17,587 bases of DNA from Nitrospirota bacterium (GCA_015233265.1 JADFXZ010000031.1:1-17587), one strand, 5' to 3'; counted from the first letter of the stretch, positions 1 through 7,035 are shown. Program-made: numbers and translations. The notes: generated from the letters alone by a model not told the origin.

Positions 1-91
1 CAGACAAGTGGCGGCGCGGGCAGTACACACAGCGCAAATTGCAGCTGCTGACAAGTTCTATCTCAAGCCTTTTAGGGAAAATCAAGTCCAT
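1..91 (-). CDS. Radical SAM protein, N-terminal 30 codons (runs off window)
   Basis: Reading the minus strand from the ATG at 91-89 gives 30 codons, still open at the window edge. The product starts MDLIFPKRLEIELVSSCN and continues with LRCVYC, so it contains C-x3-C-x2-C (CNLRCVYC). In the radical SAM superfamily these three cysteines hold the 4Fe-4S cluster that cleaves S-adenosylmethionine. The preceding run ending in LEIELVSSCN is the usual first beta strand leading into that motif. The ATG lies inside the end of the cytidylyltransferase gene (10-bp overlap, ATGGACTTGA), which implies co-transcription and coupled translation. A radical SAM enzyme beside an SpsF-type gene would fit surface-sugar modification, but the substrate cannot be known from 30 residues. 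The superfamily call is fairly safe; the function is open. Confidence 0.75.
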   Translation of the reverse strand, partial: MDLIFPKRLEIELVSSCNLRCVYCPRRHLS

Positions 92-798
92 CTGTTTATC
101 CTCAATATCTCTTTATTATACAATAATATCGCATCGAATATATCACGTGACGAAAAATCATATCTTTTTCCTAAGACAGCCGCAATTGCGTTGCATCGGT
201 CAAGGTCCCCGGGGTAATCTACAGTCAGGACAAGGCTGCTCAGCTCATCCGGCCTCAGGTTTACGTCTAAGAGTTTAATTTTAAATTTATCTGAGTTATT
301 TCTAATATACGGGGTAACGTGCTCCAGTTCGTCAGTGTGTGTGGCGCTCTGTGCAGCCGCTCTGAGGGCACTGGCTCTGACGACCTCAGAGTCCAGCCCA
401 GCTATGCACATTTCTTTAACCGGTGCGGCGTAGTCTATAGCTTCAGCGGCAAGTAGTTTAAACATATCATCAATCAGCGCAGTATCCACAAATGGAGAAT
501 CTCCACAGAGGCGGCAAATAATGTCAGCGTGACAAAATTCGGCAGCCCTGACATATCTGCGCAGCACATTATCGAGACTGCCGCTAAACACCGGAATCCC
601 CTCGGTGCGGCAGTATTGCCAGAGAGTGTCGTCAGAGGAATCGTCAGATGTGGCAACGGCAACCGTGCCGGCCTCTTTTGAGTTGCAACAGCGCTCATAA
701 ACAAAGCGTACAAGCGGAACGCCTGCCAAATCGGCCATCATCTTTGCAGGGAATCTCGACGACGACATGCGCGCCTGTATTATAACGGCCTTATTCAT
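82..798 (-). CDS. spsF: SpsF-type cytidylyltransferase / NTP-sugar transferase
   Basis: The 238-residue product matches the SpsF group of cytidylyltransferase-fold enzymes. They activate sugar acids or related surface-polysaccharide precursors with a nucleotide, in the cytosol. Visible marks are the N-terminal nucleotide-binding strand and loop IIQARMSSSRFPAKMM (residues 6-21), SLDNVLRRYVRAA (74-86), the metal-binding CGDSPFVD (98-105), EHVTPYIRNN (159-168) and LTVDYPGDLD (191-200). Length is normal for the family and there is no signal peptide. No Shine-Dalgarno sequence is seen near the ATG. A -10-like TATAGT lies 6 nt upstream, so the mRNA may be leaderless. The gene overlaps a downstream radical SAM gene. 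The exact sugar substrate is not predictable, and the symbol reflects family membership only. Confidence 0.85.
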   Translation of the reverse strand: MNKAVIIQARMSSSRFPAKMMADLAGVPLVRFVYERCCNSKEAGTVAVATSDDSSDDTLWQYCRTEGIPVFSGSLDNVLRRYVRAAEFCHADIICRLCGDSPFVDTALIDDMFKLLAAEAIDYAAPVKEMCIAGLDSEVVRASALRAAAQSATHTDELEHVTPYIRNNSDKFKIKLLDVNLRPDELSSLVLTVDYPGDLDRCNAIAAVLGKRYDFSSRDIFDAILLYNKEILRINRWT

Positions 799-804
799 TA
801 TGCT

Positions 805-834
805 ACTATAACATTATTCCCTATATGAGGACAA
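805..834 (-). promoter_or_regulatory. Candidate sigma70-type promoter of the spsF-like gene
   Basis: On the minus strand, TTGTCC (834-829) and TATAGT (810-805) are 18 bp apart; they match the consensus at 4 of 6 and 5 of 6 positions. The -10 box ends only 6 nt before the ATG, so a usual start site would fall on or next to the A of the start codon. Seen by eye only. Confidence 0.45.
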
Positions 835-904
835 ATTAACCTTTTGACTGAAACTGCCGATATAGATGTGATGAGGGAGATTAAGCGGCATGGTTTTTGC
901 CATG

Positions 905-933
905 TTAACTCATGTCAAGCATGCATATATAAA
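905..933 (+). promoter_or_regulatory. Candidate promoter of the 50-codon ORF
   Basis: TTAACT (905-910) and TATAAA (928-933) are spaced by 17 bp. The predicted transcript start is near 940, about 20 nt before the ATG at 961. Four CATG tetramers (889, 901, 911, 920) and the dyad CATGG-TTTTTG-CCATG (889-904) overlap or precede the -35 box, so an operator is possible but unproven. Confidence 0.5.
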
Positions 934-940
934 TAAATTG

Positions 941-950
941 TGCACGTGCA
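941..950. promoter_or_regulatory. 10-bp perfect palindrome at the SD site of the small ORF
   Basis: TGCACGTGCA is its own reverse complement. It sits at the predicted transcript 5' end, and its last base is the first base of the AGGAGG Shine-Dalgarno sequence (950-955). It could be an operator half-site pair or a short RNA structure that limits ribosome access. Chance occurrence cannot be excluded. Confidence 0.3.
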
Positions 951-960
951 GGAGGCTGCC

Positions 961-1113
961 ATGTTAAAGCAATTACACCAGAAGGCATTAAAAGAAGCAA
1001 TGGTTGTATGTCTGGAAACAGAGGACCTCTATTTTTCGCATCCACTTAAGGAGAGAATAAAAGTTGTCTTATACATCTACAACTTGTGCAATAAATCAAA
1101 GTGCCTGTATTAA
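961..1113 (+). CDS. Small protein of unknown function (50 aa)
   Basis: This short ORF begins MLKQLHQKALKEAMVVC and ends NLCNKSKCLY before TAA. It is supported by an almost ideal AGGAGG at 950-955, five bases before the ATG, and by a 17-bp-spaced promoter-like pair just upstream. The product is basic, with an amphipathic first half (LKQLHQKALKEAM), a central hydrophobic stretch (IKVVLYIYNLC, about residues 33-43) and three cysteines (17, 43, 48). No family is recognised. The next gene, a PfkB-type kinase, starts 100 bp further on in the same direction and has a poor ribosome site, so the small ORF could be the first gene of that transcript. It could be a regulator, a toxin-like peptide or a leader; the sequence does not decide. 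Confidence 0.5.
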   Translation: MLKQLHQKALKEAMVVCLETEDLYFSHPLKERIKVVLYIYNLCNKSKCLY

Positions 1114-1213
1114 AACTGCCACAGCGCGGGCAACTTAATGGCGGGCAAATGAACTGCACATTGAATAGAGTGTGCTTTGACGGGAATCTGCCGATAAACG
1201 GATACATGCCGCA

Positions 1214-2143
1214 GTGATTATTACAATAACACTAAATCCCTCACAAGACAAAACGCTGCAAGTCGACGGTATTAAGCTGAACTCTGTCTGCAGGGCGGAT
1301 ATTTTAAAGATAACAGCCGGCGGCAAGGGAATAAACGTCTCGCGGGCGGTAAAAAGACTGGAGGGCGATACCCTGGCACTCACGCTTCTTGGCGGGGCAA
1401 CTGGCCGGGGCATTGTGACGCTGCTTAAAAACGAGGGAATCATATTTCATTACACGCCAATAGCCGGTGAGTCGCGGACATGCCTGTCGCTGATTGATTC
1501 AGTGAAAAAGACAGAGACGGTAATCAACGAAAACGGGCCTTTTGTTACCGAAGTGGAAGAGTTGAGTTTTAAATCCTTATATGAGCGGGCAATAGGAAAG
1601 AGGGATGTTGTGGTAATATCAGGCAGTGCGGCTCTGGGGATAGACAAGACGATATTTTTTGAACTTATCGAGACAGCGCACAAAAAGGGGGCGGTGGCGA
1701 TACTTGACGCAAGCGGCGAGTTTTTGACAAGCGGGATTGAGGCCGTCCCTGACGTGCTGAAAATTAACAAGCAGGAGCTGCAGCGCCTTGTGGGGAAACC
1801 GTTAAACAGCCGGCCAAAGCTGCTAGTGGAGATGAAACAGCTCTTGGCGCTGGGGCTTGGGTGTGTGATAATAACAGACGGTGGGAGACAGATGTTAGCG
1901 CTGTGTTCTGATGGGATGTGGAGTGTGGAGCCGCCTCGGATAGAGGCCGTCAGCGCACTTGGCTGCGGGGACTGCGTAAGTGCTGCCCTTGCCCTGGGGA
2001 TAGAGCGCGAAAAACCCTTTGAAGAGATACTAATAGAGGCGGCGGCAGCTGGCACACAAAACGCCCTATCCTACGGAGCCGGCTTCATAGACAAAGAGGG
2101 CGTAAAGAAGTTTTCATCGTTGACTAAGATAAAGCGGATATAG
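1214..2143 (+). CDS. pfkB: PfkB-family sugar-phosphate kinase (1-phosphofructokinase / 6-phosphofructokinase-2 type)
   Basis: This 309-residue ribokinase-fold enzyme uses ATP to phosphorylate a sugar phosphate, probably fructose 1-phosphate or fructose 6-phosphate. Marks in order are TLNPSQDKT (6-14), the first PfkB signature GGKGINVSRAVKRL (36-49), GGATG (60-64), substrate-loop SRTC (87-90), KINKQEL (183-189), TDGG (221-224) and the second signature with the catalytic aspartate, LGCGDCVSAAL (249-259). The usual GAGD reads GCGD, but the aspartate is kept. GTG is the start: a TGA lies 36 nt upstream in frame and no other start codon falls between. The ribosome site is weak. No PTS gene is near, so a fructose 1-phosphate role lacks support, and a tagatose-phosphate or fructose 6-phosphate kinase is equally possible. 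The family is certain; the substrate is not. Confidence 0.85.
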   Translation: MIITITLNPSQDKTLQVDGIKLNSVCRADILKITAGGKGINVSRAVKRLEGDTLALTLLGGATGRGIVTLLKNEGIIFHYTPIAGESRTCLSLIDSVKKTETVINENGPFVTEVEELSFKSLYERAIGKRDVVVISGSAALGIDKTIFFELIETAHKKGAVAILDASGEFLTSGIEAVPDVLKINKQELQRLVGKPLNSRPKLLVEMKQLLALGLGCVIITDGGRQMLALCSDGMWSVEPPRIEAVSALGCGDCVSAALALGIEREKPFEEILIEAAAAGTQNALSYGAGFIDKEGVKKFSSLTKIKRI

Positions 2144-2222
2144 TAATCGTGGGGCTGCCTTCAATGTCTTGGTATTTATGAATGTTTTTTATCGCGCCAA
2201 ATGATTTATACTAAGAGCAGGC

Positions 2223-4004
2223 ATGTTAAACGAATATCTGAAAAAAATAACTGAGGCTTCTATTTATGGCGATGACAGGGAGGAGAGTTTTTATTCAATC
2301 CTTAAGAATTTGCTGCAAACGTATTGTAGTTCCACGGGGAAAGACAATGTACATATAAGGATTAATCCTAAAAAAACAGAGGCAGGCAATCCAGATTTTA
2401 GAGTATGGGACGGCAGGCAGCACATCACCGGATATATAGAGGCCAAGCACCATTCAATTGACAATCTTGATAAGATAGAAGACTCCGAACAGTTAAAAAG
2501 ATACCTGAGTACCTTCCCAAACTTGATATTGACCAATTTTTTAGAGTTCAGACTCTATAGAAATAAGGAATTAATAGATAAAGTCCTAATCTGCAGGCCC
2601 TTAATAATTCATAAAGTAAAAACAGCCCCACCGGCTGAGAATATAGAGCAACTAATGATATTGTTTGATAAATTTTTTTCCTTTTCTCGGCCTTTGCTAT
2701 ATGACGCGGAAGGCTTGGCTGTTGAGCTTGCCAGTAGGACACGTTTTATGAGAGATGAGGTTATTTCGCAAGAGCTGAAAGAGAGAGAGAAATCAGGGAA
2801 AAGTTATTCTATAAATGGCTTTTATGAGATATTTAAAGATTACCTGATAAGCGGTCTTTCAGAAAATGATTTTGCAGACCTTTATGCCCAGACCATTACA
2901 TATGGGCTGTTCGCCGCCCGAATGCGCTGCCAAAATGGATTCAACAGAAAACTTGCTTATGACTATATTCCAAGGACAATAGGCATACTCAGAGACATAT
3001 TTAAATACATATCATTGGAAGACATTCCTGAGCAAATGGAATGGATCCTTGACGATATTTCGGAGGTATTAGCTGTAACAGATATAACTAATATACTTAA
3101 AGGAAAAGACCCGCTGATGCACTTTTATGAACCATTTCTCTCAGCGTATGACCCGGAAGAAAAGAAGAGACGAGGGGTATTTTATACTCCAGCGCCGGTG
3201 GTCTCCTATATAGTGCGTTCATTAAACATAATTCTTAAGGAAACATTCGGCAAATCCGATGGTTTTGCTAGTAAAGACGTAACGGTTTTAGATCCTGCCG
3301 CAGGGACGCTTACCTTCTTAGCTGAGACAGCGAGGCTTGCGGTTGGTCAATACATATCTAAATGGGGAGACGGCGGTAAGAATGATTTCATAAAAAGGCA
3401 CATACTAGAGCACTTTTATGGCTTTGAGCTGATGATGGCCCCGTATGCGGTCGGCCATCTGAATATGTCATTCATGTTGGAGAGTTTAGGCTATATCCTG
3501 AAAGATAATGACAGGGTAAAACTTTTCCTTACTAATACGCTGGAGATGGAAGAGCTTGCGGAGACGAAGTTACCATTCATGGCCTCACTTTCAAGAGAAT
3601 CACATGCGGCAGGAGAGATAGAAAGCAAACAACCCATTCTGGTGATATTGGGAAACCCTCCATACTTAGGTCATTCGTCAAATATTGGGAAGCGGATTAA
3701 AGACGAGATAAAGGCTTACAACAAAGTTGACGGGAAACCATTAAACGAAAAAAATCCCAAGTGGCTTCAGGATGATTACGTAAAATTCATCCGATTCGCA
3801 GAGTGGAAAATAGTGCAGGCCGGAGAAGGAATACTTGGGTTTATCACCAATCACAGCTATCTTGATAATCCGACCTTCAGAGGGATGAGACGCTCACTGA
3901 TGAATAGCTTTGATGATTTATATGTTTTAGATTTGCACGGCAACAGTAGAAAGAAGGAGAAATCTCCCGATAGCTCAAAAGACGAAAATGTCTTCAATAT
4001 TTAG
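2223..4004 (+). CDS. Restriction-modification enzyme, N-terminal part: nuclease plus N6-adenine methylase (cut by amber stop)
   Basis: This is the first 593 residues of a single-chain restriction-modification protein of the type ISP/IIG kind, which cuts foreign DNA and methylates adenine at its own sites. A PD-(D/E)xK nuclease is visible at the N terminus: NPDF with D58, then YIEAK with E73 and K75. The methylase core has motif X VFYTPAPVVSYIV (319-331), the SAM loop DPAAGTLTF (357-365), the catalytic NPPY (478-481) and a later FITNHSYLDNPTFRGMR region (540-556). Translation ends at TAG (4002-4004) right after DENVFNI. The same frame then reads on as QGVAIAIFIKKKG into the next ORF, so the full protein would span about 1,039 codons. 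A -10-like TATACT (2207-2212) lies 10 nt before the ATG. Codon use is more AT-rich than in the metabolic neighbours. Without its specificity domain this half is probably inactive. Confidence 0.8.
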   Translation: MLNEYLKKITEASIYGDDREESFYSILKNLLQTYCSSTGKDNVHIRINPKKTEAGNPDFRVWDGRQHITGYIEAKHHSIDNLDKIEDSEQLKRYLSTFPNLILTNFLEFRLYRNKELIDKVLICRPLIIHKVKTAPPAENIEQLMILFDKFFSFSRPLLYDAEGLAVELASRTRFMRDEVISQELKEREKSGKSYSINGFYEIFKDYLISGLSENDFADLYAQTITYGLFAARMRCQNGFNRKLAYDYIPRTIGILRDIFKYISLEDIPEQMEWILDDISEVLAVTDITNILKGKDPLMHFYEPFLSAYDPEEKKRRGVFYTPAPVVSYIVRSLNIILKETFGKSDGFASKDVTVLDPAAGTLTFLAETARLAVGQYISKWGDGGKNDFIKRHILEHFYGFELMMAPYAVGHLNMSFMLESLGYILKDNDRVKLFLTNTLEMEELAETKLPFMASLSRESHAAGEIESKQPILVILGNPPYLGHSSNIGKRIKDEIKAYNKVDGKPLNEKNPKWLQDDYVKFIRFAEWKIVQAGEGILGFITNHSYLDNPTFRGMRRSLMNSFDDLYVLDLHGNSRKKEKSPDSSKDENVFNI

Positions 4005-4046
4005 CAGGGAGTAGCCATAGCCATTTTTATCAAGAAAAAAGGGACT

Positions 4047-5342
4047 ATGAAAACCATATCTTATGCCGGGCAATGGGGAAAGAGGGAATCAAAATACTCA
4101 TGGCTTGATGACAATGACATAAAGACAACGCAATGGCAGCCTATAACCCCTATATCTGAGTATTATTATTTTAAACCGACAGACGATAGGTTTCTTGCCG
4201 CTTACGAGACATATCCAAAAATAACCGATATATTCCCTGTAAACAGCGTCGGCATTGTTACAGCAAGAGACAATCTTACTATAGGATGGACAAATGAAGA
4301 GGTATGGCAGACAGTGTTGAACTTCTCTAAACTTGATCCTGAGCTTGCCAGGCAAACATATGATTTAGGACTGGATACAAGAGACTGGAAAGTTGAGCTT
4401 GCACAAAGGGACCTAAGAGAAGGAGGCATAGACAGGAGTAATCTTACACCTGTCTTATACCGTCCTTTCGATGTCAGATATACATATTACACTGGGAACT
4501 CCAGAGGCTTTATATGCATGCCACGCAAAGAAGTAATGAAACATATGTCAAAAGGCTTCATATGCAGGCCGCGTAAAGAAGTAATGAAACATATGCTTCA
4601 GATCGGCAACTTAGGACTTTGCGTTGACCGCCAATGGGGTTCAGTGGGTTCAGCTTCTTATGATGTTGTGTTCATATCAGAAACTATCACAGATTTTAAT
4701 CTGTTCAGGAGAGGTGGAGCAGTTATCTTCCCAGCTTATCTTTACCAGAACAACAGTCTATTCCATGCAAATGAAGAGACCAAAAAATCAAACATAAAAC
4801 CTGAAATACTCGAACACTTGTCAGTAGTGTTTAAGAAACAGATATCAACCGAAGATGTCCTCTATTACATCTACGCCGTGCTTCATTCCGATAGATATAA
4901 GACGAAATACGCCGAATTTCTAAAGAGAGATTTCCCTCGAATTCCTTTCACAGTGGATGTTGGAATCTTTAATCAGTTGGCCTCGTATGGTCAAAGGCTT
5001 GTTGAACTACACCTGCTTAAATCGCCGGAGTTAAACATACCAATTTCCCGATTTCAGGGAAATGGAGACTGCAAGGTCGAGAAACTTAAATATGATGGCA
5101 GTTTCAGGCGTGTTCATATAAACAAGTCTCAGTATTTTGAAGGAGTTTCTGAGTATGTGTGGAAATATCAAATCGGCGGCTATCAGGTCTGTGACAAATG
5201 GTTAAAGGATAGAAAAGGGAGGGCGCTTTCGTCTGACGAAATACAGAATTATTGCAAGATTGTTACGGCGATTCAAAAGACTATTGAATTGCAGAAAGAA
5301 ATAGATACTGCCTATGATGACCTTGAGGCGTGTCTACTCTGA
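4047..5342 (+). CDS. Restriction-modification enzyme, C-terminal specificity part (separated by amber stop)
   Basis: These 431 residues continue the methylase gene in the same frame after the TAG at 4002. The segment corresponds to the target-recognition and C-terminal region of type ISP-like enzymes. Family-like stretches are RESKYSWL (13-20), LYRPFDVRYTYYTG (137-150), LCVDRQWGS (191-199), DVLYYIYAVLHSDRYK and IPFTVDVGIFNQLASYGQRL. As written, it would need restart at an internal ATG with a modest AAGGG three bases upstream, or suppression of the amber codon. A 16-residue tandem duplication occupies residues 154-185. The ORF ends TGA. It is best read as the 3' half of one interrupted gene; an independently translated specificity subunit that pairs with the N-terminal half cannot be excluded. 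Confidence 0.75.
   Translation: MKTISYAGQWGKRESKYSWLDDNDIKTTQWQPITPISEYYYFKPTDDRFLAAYETYPKITDIFPVNSVGIVTARDNLTIGWTNEEVWQTVLNFSKLDPELARQTYDLGLDTRDWKVELAQRDLREGGIDRSNLTPVLYRPFDVRYTYYTGNSRGFICMPRKEVMKHMSKGFICRPRKEVMKHMLQIGNLGLCVDRQWGSVGSASYDVVFISETITDFNLFRRGGAVIFPAYLYQNNSLFHANEETKKSNIKPEILEHLSVVFKKQISTEDVLYYIYAVLHSDRYKTKYAEFLKRDFPRIPFTVDVGIFNQLASYGQRLVELHLLKSPELNIPISRFQGNGDCKVEKLKYDGSFRRVHINKSQYFEGVSEYVWKYQIGGYQVCDKWLKDRKGRALSSDEIQNYCKIVTAIQKTIELQKEIDTAYDDLEACLL
4506..4601 (+). repeat. In-frame 48-bp tandem duplication in the specificity domain
   Basis: Two adjacent 48-bp units (4506-4553 and 4554-4601) encode GFICMPRKEVMKHMSK and GFICRPRKEVMKHMLQ. The central AAAGAAGTAATGAAACATATG is identical in both units except that the wider units differ in four scattered bases and in the last two codons. 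Three of the four scattered differences are silent, so the duplication has had time to diverge while the frame was kept. Confidence 0.8.
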
Positions 5343-5415
5343 CATAAAGCCAATTAATGATAAGATTTCATACGTACGCACATGACGTCATTGTTATTAT
5401 TGATTTTAAAATGCT

Positions 5416-5444
5416 AAGCCCCCACGCGCAGGCGCGGGGGGCTT
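5416..5444. terminator. GC-rich hairpin terminator between convergent genes
   Basis: AAGCCCCC pairs with GGGGGCTT, followed after one bulged A by CGC with GCG, around a 6-nt loop. A short T-run follows on the plus strand (CTTTC), and an ATTTTAAAA stretch follows on the minus strand. The hairpin lies 74 bp after the restriction gene and 14 bp after the pfp stop, so it can serve both. A 10-bp palindrome, ATGACGTCAT (5382-5391), lies just upstream. Confidence 0.7.
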
Positions 5445-5457
5445 TCACATCCTCAGA

Positions 5458-6663
5458 TTATTTAAAATCGGGCTGGCCGATTTCTTTTAGCAGCGTTTTA
5501 TACCAGCTTACCTCCGGGTTGAAGGGTTTGCCGCCCTTTATGCGCTCAAACTCTATTGCCCGCAGCACATCATGACGCTCCTCGTCGTGCCCTATGATGC
5601 CCGGGACTCCCTTTTGCGCCATCTCCACCGCCATGTCTACCATCGACTTTATCAGCATTAAGTCCTGCTTGTTTGGCCTTGCCGCCCTCGAGAAATAACC
5701 GCTCTTTTGTACCAGCACCTTTCCCGCACCTGTCTTTGCCATCAGGACGTCGGCGTGCCACTGCCCTACGTTTACCTTGTCGAGCTTGACGTGTCCAAAG
5801 GCATCGCGCGGCACTTCCAGCCCCTTTGCCTCAAGCTCCTTTACTATGCCCGATGCCCCCGCGCCCTCAGATATAAATATCTTCGCACAGTCATTTTCCT
5901 CTATCCTCTTTTTGAGGTAGTCTGCTAACTTATCCAAATCGTACTCAACCTCAGGGATTAACACCGCGTCAATTCCATATACACTTTTGTCTATGCCAAA
6001 GTTCTCAGGGAAATCTGTCTTCTTCACCAGTGCGTTATAATCGTAGGCAGTCCTTGCCGTCAGATACCCGCAGTTCCTTCCCATGACCTCATGCACGAGC
6101 AGCATCTTGGGATTTGCCGATGTCTCGGCCACCACGTTTAAGAAAAAGCGCGCCCCCTGCCCTGCCGCGGTATATGCCCCAAGGGTCTGCGCTATAGGTG
6201 TAACGTCGTTATCTACGGTCTTCGGAAGGCCGATAACCGTGAGGTTATAGCCGTGCGTGTAGAGATATTTCGCCAGCTCTGCCGCTGTTAGTGACGTGTC
6301 GTCGCCCCCTATGGTATGCAGCACCTCAACGCCCAGGGCTTTAAGGTTCTCCGCCGCAACGTGAAGAGGGTCTTCGCCATCCTTAACTAAACCCTTCTTT
6401 ACGCAGTCCTTTACGTTTGAGAGCTTTACCCTGCTGTTGCCAAGCGGGCTGCCGCCAAAATTCTGCAATAAATGGGCTGACTTTCTTACCTTAGGCGTGA
6501 CTTTTAAAAAGTTCTTACGCAGAAGCCCGTCATAGCCGTTTGTAAAACCTATGATTTCAGTCTCTGGAGATATCTCGGTATAACGCTCAATCAATCCGCC
6601 TACCGCTGAGCTTAGACATGGGGCAAGGCCTCCGGCTGTCAATAGCGCTACTTTCTTTGGCAT
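5458..6663 (-). CDS. pfp: Pyrophosphate-dependent 6-phosphofructokinase
   Basis: This 401-residue cytosolic glycolysis/gluconeogenesis enzyme reversibly interconverts fructose 6-phosphate plus PPi and fructose 1,6-bisphosphate plus phosphate. The N terminus has the nucleotide-binding type loop LLTAGGLAPCLSSAV (7-21). The residues that separate PPi enzymes from ATP enzymes are visible: GGDDT (119-123), with Asp where ATP enzymes have Gly, and PKTVDND (147-153), with Lys before TVDND. MGRNCGYLTA (194-203) is the fructose 6-phosphate binding segment. Length matches the roughly 400-residue bacterial PPi-PFK group. The ATG at 6663 has a strong AGGAGG seven bases upstream. A promoter-like pair lies about 120 bp upstream, giving a leader of roughly 107 nt. 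It converges with the restriction gene through a shared terminator. Identification is firm. Confidence 0.93.
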   Translation of the reverse strand: MPKKVALLTAGGLAPCLSSAVGGLIERYTEISPETEIIGFTNGYDGLLRKNFLKVTPKVRKSAHLLQNFGGSPLGNSRVKLSNVKDCVKKGLVKDGEDPLHVAAENLKALGVEVLHTIGGDDTSLTAAELAKYLYTHGYNLTVIGLPKTVDNDVTPIAQTLGAYTAAGQGARFFLNVVAETSANPKMLLVHEVMGRNCGYLTARTAYDYNALVKKTDFPENFGIDKSVYGIDAVLIPEVEYDLDKLADYLKKRIEENDCAKIFISEGAGASGIVKELEAKGLEVPRDAFGHVKLDKVNVGQWHADVLMAKTGAGKVLVQKSGYFSRAARPNKQDLMLIKSMVDMAVEMAQKGVPGIIGHDEERHDVLRAIEFERIKGGKPFNPEVSWYKTLLKEIGQPDFK

Positions 6664-6777
6664 CTTACTTCCTCCTGAGTGTGTTTAATATTTTTTACCG
6701 GTGTTGCATCAGCACATGAATTGCCGGCTGCCCGCTCCGGTTGACCCGGTTAAATCGTATCAAAATAAAACCTTATG

Positions 6778-6807
6778 ATTATAAATATTCCAGTACAGTT
6801 TTTGCAA
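6778..6807 (-). promoter_or_regulatory. Candidate pfp promoter
   Basis: On the minus strand TTGCAA (6807-6802) and a perfect TATAAT (6783-6778) are separated by 18 bp. The expected start near 6771 leaves a leader of about 107 nt before the pfp ATG. Confidence 0.55.
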
Positions 6808-6857
6808 AACAATTTAGCTGATAATCAAGGTAATTTTGTGTTCCATCATAAGTAGGC

Positions 6858-7035
6858 GGTAGTTGCATAGTTTATTGTCATCCTTGTCCATTTCTGTCAT
6901 TCCGGTTTGTCCGGAATCGTCACTGAAATGGTTATTTCATGATGATTTTGCCTATTCTGATATATAAGGACAGATTCCGGACAAGCCGGAATGCCGGACT
7001 AAAAAAAGGATAGTACAGAAATCATTGCAACTTCC
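6858..7035. repeat. MITE-like / paired REP-like element, 178-bp imperfect inverted repeat
   Basis: The inner arms 6898-6918 and 6973-6993 are inverted copies with 20 of 21 bases matching (CATTCCGGTTTGTCCGGAAT against the complement of ATTCCGGACAAGCCGGAATG). Each arm is itself a hairpin: ATTCCGG, 5-nt loop, CCGGAAT. A third perfect hairpin, TGAAAT-GGTT-ATTTCA (6924-6939), sits between them. Outer ends also match imperfectly: GGTAGTTGCA (6858-6867) against the complement of TGCAACTTCC (7026-7035), continuing with small gaps towards the inner arms. No gene fits inside and no clear target duplication is seen. This looks like a miniature mobile or REP-type element. It occupies most of the 451-bp gap between pfp and the phosphodiesterase; the rest of that gap holds the pfp promoter, the pfp leader and a weak hairpin. 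Confidence 0.6.

Noticed and set aside
101..125. Similar AT-rich words CAATATCT(CT)TTATTATACAAT at 103-124 and near 9213-9232
   Set aside because: A short match in AT-rich DNA needing a 2-base gap; the left copy is coding. Flanks do not match, so it is treated as chance.
1135..2055. Long minus-strand frames opposite the PfkB-type kinase (102 and 201 codons)
   Set aside because: They are shadows of the kinase gene: low-complexity Ser/Pro-rich products, no ribosome sites, and all PfkB motifs lie on the plus strand.
4506..4601. CRISPR-like or simple repeat array
   Set aside because: Only two adjacent units with no spacers, in frame with a coding sequence. No CRISPR array was seen anywhere in the window.
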